From positions 2,542,001 through 2,606,000 of the forward strand of contig JAMYGW020000001.1 in the NCBI GenBank assembly GCA_025617375.2: 64,000 nt of DNA, read 5' to 3'. Below are positions 46,965 through 59,405 of this stretch, piece by piece. The position numbers and the translations under genes are program-made. Position 1 is the stretch's first letter. Each line of letters opens with the position of its first letter. The stretch comes from Acarospora socialis. Taxonomy: Eukaryota > Ascomycota > Lecanoromycetes > Acarosporales > Acarosporaceae. The notes under the pieces were generated by a model, which saw only the letters and a list, made by a program, of their open reading frames with translations, was not told the origin of the DNA and did not search any database.

Positions 46965-49900
46965 ATGACTACCAAGACCAGAGAACGCAGGCCGTCCACA
47001 AGTGCTCCTATCTCGGACCTTCAAGGGCCGGTTGGTCCTGACTTCAGCAAACCAAAACATAAGCGTACCTTCACCGGCTTCGGTGCCAATGAGATCAAGA
47101 GCATAGAGGCTAGCATTCCAGAGCCCCAGAGGGAAGCGTGAGTTCTCACCAACAACCTGCCGACGAAGGTCGATGCTGATTCGGGGGATTCGTTAGGTGG
47201 AGGAAGTTCGTAAGAATAGAGCTGCAAGTTGAAGTCTATACAGAACGGTCTAACAGCGCTGCTTAGTCTGCCCGCGGTTTTACGACCAAGGAGGAGTTTG
47301 AGGTATGCTGGATACAGTACCGTTTGGAAACGACGAACCTGACATCTACCGCAGAGCGAGACCGTCCGCCATGTTGAGACAACCCTTGCCCGTTCACTCT
47401 TCAACTGTGATGAGCTGTGAGCTTACCCTAGCATGGACTTGCCCTGGTTATGGTGCAGACTCTCACTGTCTACAGTGCCGCATATTCTGGGGCTTCTCTC
47501 GCGTTTAGAGATCGGTTGGTGATTGAATGGAACAAGACGCAACAACGTCAGACTTTTGCAGATCCGAAGCGGGTATACTGTAAGTCCGTTGGGCCTGCAG
47601 TTTGGGATTGCAGTCTAATCCAGATCTCTAGACCTTTCTCTAGAGTTCCTTATGGGTCGAGCGCTCGATAATGCTATGCTTAATGTTGGGCTGAAAGATG
47701 TTGCTCGAGGTACCTCAACAGATGCAGCAGCACAAATATCCTTGCTGATAGTCTTCCAGCTGGCCTCGCGGATCTGGGCTTTCGGATCGAGGATGTTATC
47801 TCTCAAGAACACGATGCTGCTCTCGGCAACGGAGGGCTTGGTCGTCTGGCTGCGTGCTTCCTTGACAGTCTTGCTTCGTTGAACTACCCGGCGTGGGGAT
47901 ACGGATTACGGTACAGATATGGTATCTTTAAGCAGGAGATTGTGGATGGGTATCAGGTCGAGATCCCGGACTACTGGCTGGACTTCAACCCTTGGGAATT
48001 CCCGAGGCACGACGTAACCGTCGACATTCAATTCTACGGCCATGTCAGGAAACAAAAGAGAGACGACGGTCGCAACGTGGTGACGTGGGAGGGAGGCGAG
48101 ATTGTCAATGCTGTCGCATACGACGTCCCAATTCCAGGCTATGGCACTAGCACCACCAACAATCTACGTCTATGGTCCAGTAAAGCGGCCAGCGGCGAAT
48201 TCGACTTTCAGAAGTTCAATGCAGGTGAGTATGAGAGCGCGGTCGGTGACCAACAGAGGGCGGAAACCATATCGGCAGTGCTGTATCCCAACGACAACCT
48301 AGAGAGAGGCAAGGAGCTTCGCCTGAAACAACAATATTTCTGGTGTGCGGCTTCTCTCTATGACATAGTCCGGCGGTTCAAAAAGTCGAAACGGGCCTGG
48401 TCACAATTTCCAGACCAAGTAGGTATCCAGCTCAATGACACGCACCCGACCTTGGCAATTGTGGAGTTACAGCGTATCCTGCTGGATCTCGAAGGACTGG
48501 AATGGGACGAAGCCTGGAACATCGTGTCTAAAACCTTTGGCTACACCAACCATACGGTGCTTCCAGAAGCTCTTGAGAAATGGTCCGTGCCGTTGGTGCA
48601 GAATCTGTTGCCGCGCCACTTACAGATTATCTACGACATCAACATGTTTTTTCTCCAATCCGTGGAGCGAAGGTTCCCTGGCGATCGTGAGCTGCTGAGT
48701 AGGGTGTCCATCATCGAGGAGTCACAAGTAAAGATGGTCCGTATGGCATATCTCGCCATCATCGGTTCGCATAAAGTTAATGGTGTCGCCGAGCTTCACT
48801 CCGATCTGATCCAAACCACCATCTTCAAAGACTTTGTCAAGATATACGGCCCGGATAAGTTCACCAACGTCACCAACGGCATCACCCCGAGACGTTGGTT
48901 GCATCAGGCAAACCCAAGATTATCTGAGCTCATCGCCTCGAAGCTTGGTGGATACGACTTTCTTAAGGATCTAACTCTCTTGAACAAACTCGAGCCCTTC
49001 GTCGATGACAAGGACTTCCGGAAAGAATGGCAGGAGATCAAGTACGCAAACAAAGTTCGTCTCGCGAAGCATATCCAGGAGACCACGGGAGTCAGCGTCA
49101 ACCCGAGGGCATTGTTCGACATCCAGGTCAAGCGCATACACGAATATAAACGCCAGCAGCTCAACATATTCGGCGTCATTCACCAATATTTGACCATCAA
49201 GGCCATGGGACCGGAGGAGCGGAAGAAGCTTGTCCCGCGCGTCTCCATATTCGGGGGAAAGGCCGCACCAGGATACTGGATGGCCAAGACGATCATCCAT
49301 CTGATCAACAACGTCGGCAAGGTCGTTAACAACGACAATGACGTCGGCGATCTCCTCAAGGTCATCTTCATCGAGGACTACAACGTCAGCAAAGCCGAAG
49401 TCATTACCCCCGCCTCCGACATCAGCGAGCACATCTCCACCGCCGGCACCGAAGCCAGCGGCACCAGCAACATGAAATTCGTCCTGAACGGCGGCCTCAT
49501 CATCGGCACCTGCGACGGCGCCAACGTACGTATCCATCCAACCCCACCGCACCCCAACCTCCCTTACTGACATGGTATATACACACATAGATCGAAATCA
49601 CGCGCGAAATCGGCGAATCCAACATCTTCCTCTTCGGCAACCTGGCCGAACACGTCGAAGACCTCCGGCACGCACACGTCTACGGTGGCGCGCACGACAT
49701 CGACCCGGACCTGCGCGCCGTCTTCGCCGCCATCAACGCCGGCCGCTTCGGCGACCAGGGCAACTTCTCCGCCCTCGTCACCGCCATCCTCGACCACGGC
49801 GACTACTATCTCGTCAGCGACGACTTCCACTCCTACATCGAGACGCAGGCGCTCGTGGACGAGGCCTATCGCGACCAGGAGGGGTGGGTGCGGAAGACGA

Positions 49901-50004
49901 TTACGAGCGTTAGTCGGATGGGGTTCTTTAGTAGTGACCGGTGCATTGTGGAGTATGCGGAGAGTATTTGGAATATTGAGCCGCTGAAGCCGAAGGAGGG
50001 GTAG
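46965..50004 (+). CDS. gph1: glycogen phosphorylase, 881 aa
   Basis: The enzyme releases glucose-1-phosphate from glycogen using pyridoxal phosphate, in the cytosol. Eight exons (46965-47137, 47197-47209, 47267-47302, 47355-47416, 47476-47579, 47632-47709, 47760-49525, 49591-50004) sum to 882 codons. Exon 2 is only 13 nt and exon 3 is 36 nt; both are needed to connect the N-terminal regulatory tail to RHVETTLARS. Landmarks are YLSLEFLMGRAL, ALGNGGLGRLAACFLDSLASLNY, GIQLNDTHPTLAI, NVTNGITPRRWL, QVKRIHEYKRQ, GKAAPGYWMAK and the PLP site TEASGTSNMKF. The N-terminal 50 residues are basic and Ser/Thr-rich, where the fungal enzyme is phosphorylated. Length matches the family. Confidence 0.96.
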
Positions 50005-51070
50005 AGTTTGGGGAAGGGAAAGGGGGAATCGGGAGGTTGGGTGGAAAGGAAAGGAGGGGGCCGTGCAGATGGATGGTGGAGGGCAAGACATAGACTTGAT
50101 GCATGATATTATTGAATCAAGGACGACAGATAGATAAATGAGATCAGGAAGTATAGGGTTTAACATCTCACCTTGGGGCTACGAGAATGGATGGAATGGA
50201 GACCGTAGCGTGGGTAGCTTCAACACTCGAAAAGAATAGAGGTCGTCACAACAGACCGGTATCTTTAACATGCAACACTGAGGACCAAAGGAAGCAAGAT
50301 ACCGTGCTACGCAACTATCAACGTGCGGAACAGTACCCCGGCATCTTCTAGACCGGGAGCTAGCTAACGTTGTGATAGCGTCCAGTTGACAACCAACCAG
50401 TCTTTGTCTCTCTAAAAGAACAAAGACAGCTTTACAGAAGAGACGTGGACCCATTCCTGCACGCAAGCTGCGCATCTGATGCTGTTCGAGTGAAACGAGC
50501 GGGTTGAGGTCGTTGATGAGGGTTGAGTAGGTAGGTGTGCGGGGTGGGTGGACTGTTACTGAGTCATATACATGTCGAGTCTCAGGTAGGTACGGTAGTG
50601 ATGGCAAACGTTGGTCGCACAGAAAAGCGTACTACGACTTCTGAGAGGATGGATTGGAAGGTTCTGCAGGTCGGAGTCCAGTCTGTAGTGTGTACCACGG
50701 ATAGCTGAGAATGGTCTGGGTCGTGGCGGAGAGGGCGGATCTCGGTGTTGGTGGGGATGTCTGGCAGATTGTGGAACGCCTATCGCTGTCGGAGCTCACG
50801 GGTGCGCGGTATTCGCTGGCCGTGCTGAGTTACCGTAACGTCCATGCGTATGGTTGAAGATCTGTCCCGTTGTCCATATTGGTTCCTCTCCCGAAAGGTT
50901 ACCTTACCCCTGAGGAAGAGCTCCTGACGAGTAGACGTGTTCAGGCTCGAAACTCGATAGATTGGCAGGAAGCATGGGTCTTGACGCACATATCGTCATG
51001 GCTGCAGCGGTGTGTGATCTCTGCATCAAGACAGTTGAGTTCGTGGATGCTAGCCCACTTGATCTCGTCC
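50005..51070. other. convergent intergenic, 1.07 kb
   Basis: The region lies between the 3' ends of glycogen phosphorylase and Pms1. A 142-codon minus frame at 50179-50607 begins with TTG and shows no family features. Confidence 0.5.
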
Positions 51071-54000
51071 TCAGGCATGTCGTTTTGCCTTTTCAATGTA
51101 TCTTGCCCAAACGGTATCTTTTCCTTCGTCGTTATCACCCGTTGCCTCCTCATTCAAGCCAGCAATTCCATCTCCTTCGGTCCAGCTACACCACGTGTTG
51201 AGCCCCAGCAAATGCCTCATGGTTGGTCTTCCGTGCGGGCAGTTCCACGGCTTATCGATTTCACCCATATGTTTCACAATCTTACCCATCTGCTTCCGCG
51301 TAAGGGTCTTCCCAACCATGACTGACGATCTGCAAGCTCGCATCGCAAACATACGCCGAACCTTGCTGGGTCGAGGTATGTTCGATGATGATGTCAAAGG
51401 GGATTCAGCAAGGAGGGCAAGTAGTTCTTCAAGATCTCTGGTATTGAAAACGACTTCGCGGCTCATAGGTAGACTGACCAGTCTGCACCGTTTCCCAACT
51501 GCCGTATCGCCAGTACTATCAACTTCGATGAGGAAGCCGTTCTTCTCCAGAGCTTCGAGGTTTCCGATAATGATCTCCTCTTCCATTGCTGTCAGATCAA
51601 GGGACTGAGGCCTGACTAGCGGTTGGTTCTGTACTGTGGTCTCCGATTGCAGACGCTCAAAGTTGTACTTCTCGTCCGAAGCATGTTGGTCTATAATGAA
51701 TACCTCGTCCTTGTTTGCTGCCTTGGTACCGTCGGTGGAATTCGCAGGACGTGTAACAAGTATAAAGCCAAGGTTGAATTGACCGACGACACGTATTCGT
51801 GCAAAGTCATCCTTCAATACTGTAAGGGACAAATATTCCTCGGCTGATTCTTGAGGAGTGGCATAATCCGCGGTTTCCGTTTCCTCGCTATCTAATGTCC
51901 CTTCGCATGACCTAACAGCCTCTGCGAGGTTCTCCAGCAGCTTCGCCACATCTGACCTATTGGTATTGACAGCCTGCACGAGCTGTGTGGTAGAGTCTTT
52001 TCGAATTCGACCCTTGAGCAGACGCTTGGCACGCTCCTCGTTGTCCTTCGAGGGGCCAGCGGCATCTTCCTCCGCGCGCTGAATCAGCTGAGCGACTCTC
52101 GCTTCTTCCTGAGCTCGCTCGCCCGCTTCATCGAGGTAGTCTTCATCCGTGTCTGCGTGCGGTGTAATGTCCGCTTCACCAAGAGAGTCTTGAGCGGAAT
52201 CCTCTTCCTGAGACTCGAGAGGTTTTTGCCCAGCACGACTCCCATCAGTGACACTATCATCAGATAGAATCCCCAACCCCTGGTTGACATCAGGACTGAC
52301 GTCCTCTAGTGTTGATCTCCGTACGGGATCGCTTCCAGCAGTTCCATGAGAACTGTCCCGGTCCTCTTTCCCGTCCTCATCCCCCTCCTTTTCTTCATCA
52401 TCTTCAAGTTCAGTCCCTGGTGCTGTGAAGGCCCTCAAGCTACTGCCAAACTTAGATGACCTGGCATCGTTGTCTGAGCGGGATGGCTGCCGGTCGACTC
52501 TCTGCCTCTTAATCGACGGTGTACCGATAGAAGATACGATGGTCTTTGAGCCGATTGTAATTGTGGCTATCTCAGCGACATTACGTTTGGAGGCAACCCG
52601 GGTCAAGGGAACTTGGGTTTTGCTCAACAGCGATAGCGATTGGGTTCTCGATTCACCATGTACATCTTGATGTGTAGCACTGGCCTCGAGTAAAGATTTG
52701 TCCGAACGCGCCCTCAGAGCTTCTTGCTCAGCTATTCGCTGATTGAAGTCGAGTACTGGCACAGCAGTTTCCACAGCCTCGTGCCTAGGTGCCTGGGTAT
52801 CATTTGACTCAAGGATAATATTATCATCCTCAAGTGTACTTGCACCCTCGAGCCCTTTGCCTAGCTTCTTTAGGAGTTTCTGTTTCTCTTTGGAGATGCC
52901 CTCTCTTTCGGATCTACCGCCTAACGGATCGGCCCTATTCTCCGCGTTACGGCCAACAAATCTTTGCATCAAGCTGGTAGACTCAACAACCGTGTCGGTA
53001 GAAGAATCCTCAGTACGTATATCGTCGGCGTCGTCGTCACTATCGTTTACTGAAGGGGCCCCTTTCTCTGCGGATTGAGTCGCAGATGTAGCAAACGGCT
53101 GTCTCTTGATATTAGTTTCTTGATTAAGGGTAAGTTGTCGGAAGGGTGGCATTCTCTGCGCTGAAAGTTGCGAGTGGGGAACCGTATGATCCTGTCGGTC
53201 GAACAGTTCTGTGACAGACGTCTATATGCATCAGTGATTCTGTCAGTCTGCGCGATGCACCATAGTGTTCTGGATACCTTGAGAGCCTCTAACATTGCAT
53301 TCTGATCATGCAGTAGTATTGTCCGTTTATCGGGCGATACATTCACGTCGTACGCGTCTTATTGCCGTTAGTCAAGATTTGATCTCCAACACCTCAGAAC
53401 TTACTTGTATCCAACAAGAGATTCGCGCAGATAAAGGGCGACTGTGAGATATTATAGGACTTGTAAACTTCGTTGAAGGCTTTCGCAAGCTGAGGAAGAC
53501 TGCAGGGTCGAGCGTTGACGAAGAGCATTTGACGATCCGGAGTTTGCCTCCCTTCTCCAAAGATGGGCTTCGAGATGTGGCCGACAATGCGGACTTCTTT
53601 GGTACTTCGAATGAGTATCAACATCTAAGCTGCCTAGCATGGTCATCCTGACGAATATTTGCTTACCCTCCGTCTTCCTGTGAGTTCCATCGCTGGCCTG
53701 CACCTGACTGGAGCTCAAGTTTGAGATCAAGCGGTATTAACGCCGTGAGTGTCTTTGCGCCAAACACATTGGCAATATTTTCTCTTGTAGAAGGATTAGA
53801 TTTCGTTGCGAACACAACGGCCTTCTTTCCGTTTGCCAACTGATGGCTAACCCCGAACTTCACCCCATTACTGATACACGCGTATGACTGCAACACCCCT
53901 AGGACCTTGCCATACTCCCTTTTGATGTTTTTCTCCAACTCCCTGCGTCTGACTGGCAAGTTCTTGAAGAGGTTCTCTACCGTAACTGTCGTTCCCTGTT

Positions 54001-54600
54001 GGCTTGCAACCACTTTCGTGCCCTTCAGTGCACCTGAAGTTTCAAAATCAAGTCTCGTCCCCTTTGGAACTTCCTCGGCGCGAGCTGTGATCACATGGAA
54101 GGTGGCAAGTGCACACAAAGAAGATAGCGCTTCGCCACGAAAGCCGAAAGTTTTGAGCGAGGTAAGGTCGTCGTAGTTGACAAGTTTAGAGGTGTAGTGC
54201 TTTAACGCTGCAGATGGAGTCTCAGCAAAAGCTTGTAAACTGAGCAAGATGTGGTGCAACCGTACCAAGGCTTGAATAGTTTTCTGGGGAGATCCCGCTA
54301 CCGTTGTCTTGAACCTCGATCGACTCCAGCCCATGGGTTTTGAAGCGGACATCTAGGGGAAGAAGCGAATTAGCAGCTTGGGAGTACTATTACGGGAAAC
54401 TTCTCATACCAATGGACGTAGCACCTGCATCTAGGCTGTTCTCAACCAGCTCCTTTACCACAGAGCAAAGGTCAACAATTACTTGACCGGATTGAATTTG
54501 ATGGACCTATAAAGCCAGTCAGGAGGTTGAAGGGATAGAGAGCAAAGACATTAATTTCGGCACATACAGAACGGCCTTCAATGGCCTTGATGGTAGCCAT
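51071..54600 (-). CDS. pms1: DNA mismatch repair protein Pms1 (MutL homologue), 1062 aa
   Basis: Pms1 pairs with Mlh1 and nicks the daughter strand in mismatch repair, in the nucleus. The ATG at 54600 starts [20 protein letters not shown]. Introns at 54507-54567, 54353-54409, 54208-54265, 53605-53666, 53358-53404 and 53222-53277 give 1063 codons. The N-terminal GHKL ATPase has [20 protein letters not shown] and [11 protein letters not shown]. The transducer domain ends near [20 protein letters not shown] long acidic, Ser-rich linker follows. The C-terminal endonuclease carries the metal motif [12 protein letters not shown] (DQHAx2Ex4E) and the zinc-binding [10 protein letters not shown] and CPHGRPT segments. 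All nuclease motifs are intact, so the protein should be active. Confidence 0.95.
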
Positions 54601-54980
54601 TCCAACCCATGGCGTTGGTTGGCTGGATCACAGCGCAGTGTTGCAAAGTTGTTGTCCTCTTCGCTTCACAATCTCTCTATCCTACGGCCATCCTCGTCCA
54701 ATGTAGACCCGTCTTCGACAATACAGAAGGTCAAGGTGTGTTATGTAATGGATCAGGTGTTGTCCTCAGCTTTGCTTTGAATGTTTTGACAAAACCCGAC
54801 TGAGTAGGTCAAATGTTACAGGATCATGGTTAAGGCGAACATCTACTCCGTTGAATCATCCACACCCAGGAAATTAAGATCCTACAGATACTCCACCTCA
54901 CCAACATACAAATTTCACGCTAAGCACCAGTACACATTTGTGACAATGAACAACACAGTCTCAGACTCCAGTTCTAGCCC
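54601..54980. other. tandem intergenic, 380 bp
   Basis: The region lies between the Pms1 start and the 3' end of the SERINC gene, both minus. Two short plus frames (54609, 54826) look random. Confidence 0.5.
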
Positions 54981-56573
54981 TCAATACCCAAAACGATCCG
55001 GCAAGACGACAGGAGCCACCAAAGACCACGTGTAAATACCATAACAGACCCATGCACTGACAATCTTCACCCAGCTAGCCCAGTATGTTCTGCCTACCGG
55101 AGCAAAATCCCCTTGTGCGTCCGCGTCAATGTTCTGCGTCAAGAGAGTTGCAACCCATGTCGTAGCAAGTAGGAAGATGATATGGAATAAAGAATAATTG
55201 TACTGGGTCGAGCCTCGTTCATCATCCCTGGAGTCCCGTCCATCCTCAGATTCGTCGTCGTCATCGTCCAGTGCGCTAGCCGGAAGACTGCCGCTCTCAA
55301 CAGCGGCACGCAGAGCCTCGGCACGCATCTCGCGCCGGCTGCTCGGCTGCTGAGTCACCAGACCATGCTCCACTTCCTCGTTATCGAGCTTCGAGTAGGC
55401 ATGGCTGCCCTTCGAGCCAAGTGCTATGCCTTGCGTTGCAGCTCGAGTCGTAGTGTAGGCGATCGTTAACATTGTAACAATTGCGCCAACCACAATGGTC
55501 GCTGTTCGAGTACCGCGTGCACGGACGAGCGGGTTGCAATTGTTGTCATCCGGTTCCATGGACACCGCTGACATCGTAAGATATGTGCAGTAGATAGCTA
55601 CCATTGCCGACTGAGCAAGTCCAGCTTGAGGATTGAACTCCTGTACGGTGGGATGAATTGAGATGAACGAGACGATGAGAAGCACAATAAGGTTGACCTA
55701 TATCCATTAGCTGTAGGGTCAATCAGGCGCTTCCGAAGACTCTTACCGTGATTGCAGCTTGGTTCATTGAGCAGCCACCATGAGCAAAGAAAATGTACAT
55801 GACTATGATCATTGCGAACGAAGCGATGTACATCCCCAGCGTAGATCCGATCAGGAGAGTCCTCCATGCTCTCGAATCTTGATTTTCGATTTTCTCCAGG
55901 CAGTATTCTGCCCAAGTATGGGCGAGGTCGACGAGCAGGATTAGGCCCAACAGGAGGAACAGCATAGCTCCGGCCAAAGCTATGTAGTTCCCCCAGAACA
56001 TGAAGAAGCTTTCGGGAATGAAAAAGGTCATGACCACAAAGGCGAGCCATAAGATGATCTTGGGACCCCAAAAGCCGTTTTGTAGTGCTGCGCGACCATC
56101 CTTCGAAGATCTAACTCCTAGCAACAACATCGCAAGTATCGCATGGAACAGGCCTAAAGCGAAGTTGATACGGTGCACCGCCACCCAGCCGGTGCACTGT
56201 TTCCCATCACACGTTATCGTCATGTAGTCGAGGGTCAGGTGTTGGAGCTTCTTGAGCGCCCATGGCGTCAGCATAATCCAAGACAGGATCGAGTTGAGGA
56301 GAAGGATGACGGCGTAGGCTATCCGAGTAGCCATGCTGTAAGTTGTCAATACAACCCCCATCAGCTGAGCTTCGTTATAACCTACCTGCTCTGAAATTTC
56401 CCGCAAGCACTGCATACCGCAGAACATGTCGCCGCACCACAGCACGATGCTCCGAAAGTCGCTAGCTAGCAAAATCACGGTGGTTAGTCCCAGCATGCAT
56501 AGAATATAGGGGATTAGCATACCGTGCCAATGCTGGGCAGCGCTAGCAAAGGGAGAGATAACAGAGCGCCCAT
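54981..56573 (-). CDS. tms1: SERINC/Tms1 family membrane protein, 478 aa
   Basis: This is a polytopic protein of the SERINC/TDE1 family; the yeast member is Tms1 in the vacuole membrane, and serine/phospholipid handling is suggested for the family. The ATG at 56573 gives MGALLSLPLLALPSIGT. Introns at 56466-56522, 56336-56385 and 55698-55746 give 479 codons. Splicing restores the Cys-rich family start LATFGASCCGAATCSAVCSACG, then SMATRIAYAVILLLNSILSWIM. Further blocks are CTGWVAVHRINFALGLFHAI, NGFWGPKIILWLAFVV, GCSMNQAAITVNLIV and the C-terminal SWVKIVSAWVCYGIYTWSLVAP. About ten membrane segments are visible. A 70-residue acidic loop (DDDDDESEDG) lies before the last two. The first acceptor has a second AG 4 nt on; I chose the one keeping frame. 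Confidence 0.94.
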
Positions 56574-57339
56574 TTGGACAGTCACTTATTTCTGATGGAG
56601 AGGTAGAATGAGCACATGAAGGGAAGACCTCAGATAGCTTTAGGTTGAGTATCGTGATGTCGTATGCAACGAGGCGCCACTCTCCCAAACAAGTTAGACT
56701 GAGACTGAGGGTGATCGAGGCCAATTGTCAGATTTCGTGGCACACTCTAGCGAAATCAGTAGTTCGACATCTGGAATTTGCTGAAAGATCAGTATATAAC
56801 ATCAACATTTTGATACATTTTACACCGGTTTATAATCACTCAAGTACCCTGAGAGTGATAGAGCAAATATACAACTCAATGGAGAATTCGATATGCATTG
56901 TAGACCTGTTTATATGGATACTTATCTACAGTGTGCCACGACATCTGACAATTGGCCTCGGATGTTCCGCCTTAGCTTACGTAACTCAAAGCGAATGGCG
57001 GAGTGAACCCTCCGTTATCAACAAACCATCTACTCATCGATAACAATCGCTATAAGCTGCAAAGAGCAAAGAAACACAGCTACCTTAATTTCGTAACTTT
57101 CCAAGGCCCGAAATCTCTCCCCACAGATAGCGCTTCACCCAGTCCAACCAGGCGAGTTAGCCAGGTATCGCATCCCATATCTCCACTGGACCAAGTGACC
57201 GGGAACTCATCAAGGTTAACACTCCAGCTATCTCAAGACGGCAGAACGCGCAGCCTTCACGCCTTTCGCAATGCATCGACGATAGTATCACCATTCCGAA
57301 TCAGTGCCCGTTGGCACATTCGCTTCCACCGTTGTCGTC
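56574..57339. other. divergent intergenic, 766 bp
   Basis: The region lies between the SERINC and MFS start codons. The frames at 56645 and 57003 cross into the MFS gene start but are in other frames and show no features. Part near 56760-56960 is AT-richer than its surroundings. Confidence 0.45.
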
Positions 57340-59405
57340 ATGACGGAGAGGGCTTTGAGAGCTGCGCGGGTGGTATCCGTGGTCGCCGCTACCGTCATAT
57401 CACTCGCATGTGGGACAAACGTAAGAGCCTCTGCCACATCTCAATAGAGTTCAACGCTGACATTTCAATAGTATGTGTACTCGGCATGGGCGCCTCAGTT
57501 TGCGGAACGGTTGAGGCTCTCGTCGACCGAAAGCAACCTCGTTGTGCGACCGTCCCAGCAAGTCCGGTAGACTGTACGAACTGATTGTTTTCTAGGGTGT
57601 CTTTGGGAATCTGGGCATGTACGGTACTGGTATACCTGTTGGACTCTTGATCGACTCCAAGGGGCCTCGGCCGGGTGTTCTCATAGGGACGTTAGCGTTG
57701 GGGTCTGGTTATTTTCTTATATATAAAGGTTTGTGGTCGACGAGATCTTCAAGCGGTAACCCTAACGATACTCTAGCCTACAACGACGGTCCAGGCTCCA
57801 TGGGTGTGCCACTCATCTGTTTCTTCTCTTTCTTAACAGGGGTGGGCAGTTGCTCTGCGTTCTCCGCAGCAATAAAGACATGTACGTGTACCATACCTTC
57901 CCTACATGACGCTGGCTCATATAACGTAGCCGCATTGAACTGGCCAAATCACCGTGGAACAGCTACAGCATTTCCCCTGTCGGCCTTCGGTCTGAGCGCG
58001 TTCTTCTTCTCCGTGATATCCTCTTTTGCATTCCCTGACAATACCTCCAATTTTCTTCTCTTACTTGCCGTTGGCACATCTGGCATGGCCGTCATCTCCA
58101 TGTTCTTTCTTCGTGTCATCCCACATACATCAACGTATTCCAAAGTACCTAACCACGAAAGGCGAGACCGGTCAGACTCCAATCAGCTTTACCGTACCAA
58201 ATCAGGAGAGAGCAGATACAGCGGCGAGTACCCATCAGAAGAACGAGGTAGGCCTTCTGCCATTTCGAGCGCCCCTGAAGCAGATGCACATCATGACGAG
58301 ATTCATAAAGATCGCGCTGTGTCTCACCAGCCACCTAAGGTCTCTGAGACGGACACAGACGAAACATCTTCATTGATATCTAAGTCGTCCACTGAAAGTC
58401 TCAGAAATGTTTCTTATGGAGAAAATGGAGCAGAAGGTGTTACAGCTCCTAACTCACATCGCTTAGACATTCGAGGATTGGCTTTGCTGCCCAAGGTAGA
58501 ATTCTGGCAGCTTTTTGCCATGCTCGGGTTACTTACGGGAATTGGCTTGATGACTATCAAGTAAGTTTCCTCTACCTCCTGAGACGAGTGGCAACGCTGA
58601 CTTTACAAGTAACATTGGCAATGATGTAGCTGCTTCCGCCCTGCAAAGGCTGACCATATTCTAACCATCTGTTCTAGGCTCAAGCGCTCTGGAGCCATTA
58701 TGACGACAGCGTACCTCCAGGCTTCATACAAGAACGCCAACTGATGCACGTCTCCATTCTCTCCATCCTCAGCTTCTGCGGCCGCCTCTTAAGCGGCGTA
58801 GGCTCGGATCTCATCGTCAAGAAGCTGGGCATGAGCCGCTTCTGGTGCTTATTCGTATCCAGCGCCATATTTTGCGGCGCGCAAGTATGTGGAGCTAGAA
58901 TTGAGAACCCTAATCTACTCGGCTTCGTTTCTGGACTGACAGGTTGTGCGTGCATCCCCCCTTGTTCGAGCAATGATGTATGAAGACTGATTGGCTCAAT
59001 GGTAGTGGCCTACGGCTTCCTCTTCGGCGTCTACCCAAGCCTCGTCGCCGAAGCATTTGGCGTCCACGGCCTATCGCAAAATTGGGGCTGCATGATCTTC
59101 GCTCCGGTCATCGCCGGAAACATCTTCAATCTCCTCTACGGTACTCTCTCCAACCGCGCCAGTTTCAAAATAAACACGCTAATGATGTCTAAGGAACCAT
59201 CTATGATCACCACTCCACTATCCTCCCCGACGGCGAGCGCGACTGCCCCGACGGCCTGCAGTGTTACAGTACGGCGTACTGGGTCACGTTTGGGGCCAGT
59301 CTAGCCGGCATGGGTGTGACGCTGTGGGCCATCAGGCACGAGCATGTTGTCAAGGCGCGAGCACGGAAGGCGGAGAGGGAGAGGATCGGGGCGAGGGACG
59401 CTTAG
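57340..59405 (+). CDS. MFS transporter of the nodulin-like/monocarboxylate-like group, 565 aa
   Basis: The ATG at 57340 (MTERALRAARVVSVVAATV) starts the first membrane helix. Exons 57340-57420, 57472-57543, 57596-57881, 57930-58560, 58610-58625, 58678-58942, 59006-59140 and 59194-59405 sum to 566 codons. Typical blocks are YVYSAWAPQFAERL, GNLGMYGTGIPVGLLIDSKGPR, GVGSCSAFSAAIKTSALNWP, HRGTATAFPLSAFGLSAFFFS and LLSGVGSDLIVKKLG. About 150 residues of polar, Ser-rich cytosolic loop separate the two six-helix halves. A 16-nt exon (58610-58625) encodes part of NNIGND at the start of the second half. Substrate is unknown; yeast relatives include Mch1-like proteins. The plasma or vacuolar membrane is likely. 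Confidence 0.92.

Noticed and set aside
50179-50607. Minus-strand 142-codon frame between glycogen phosphorylase and pms1
   Set aside because: Starts with TTG; cysteine- and arginine-rich without any recognisable pattern.
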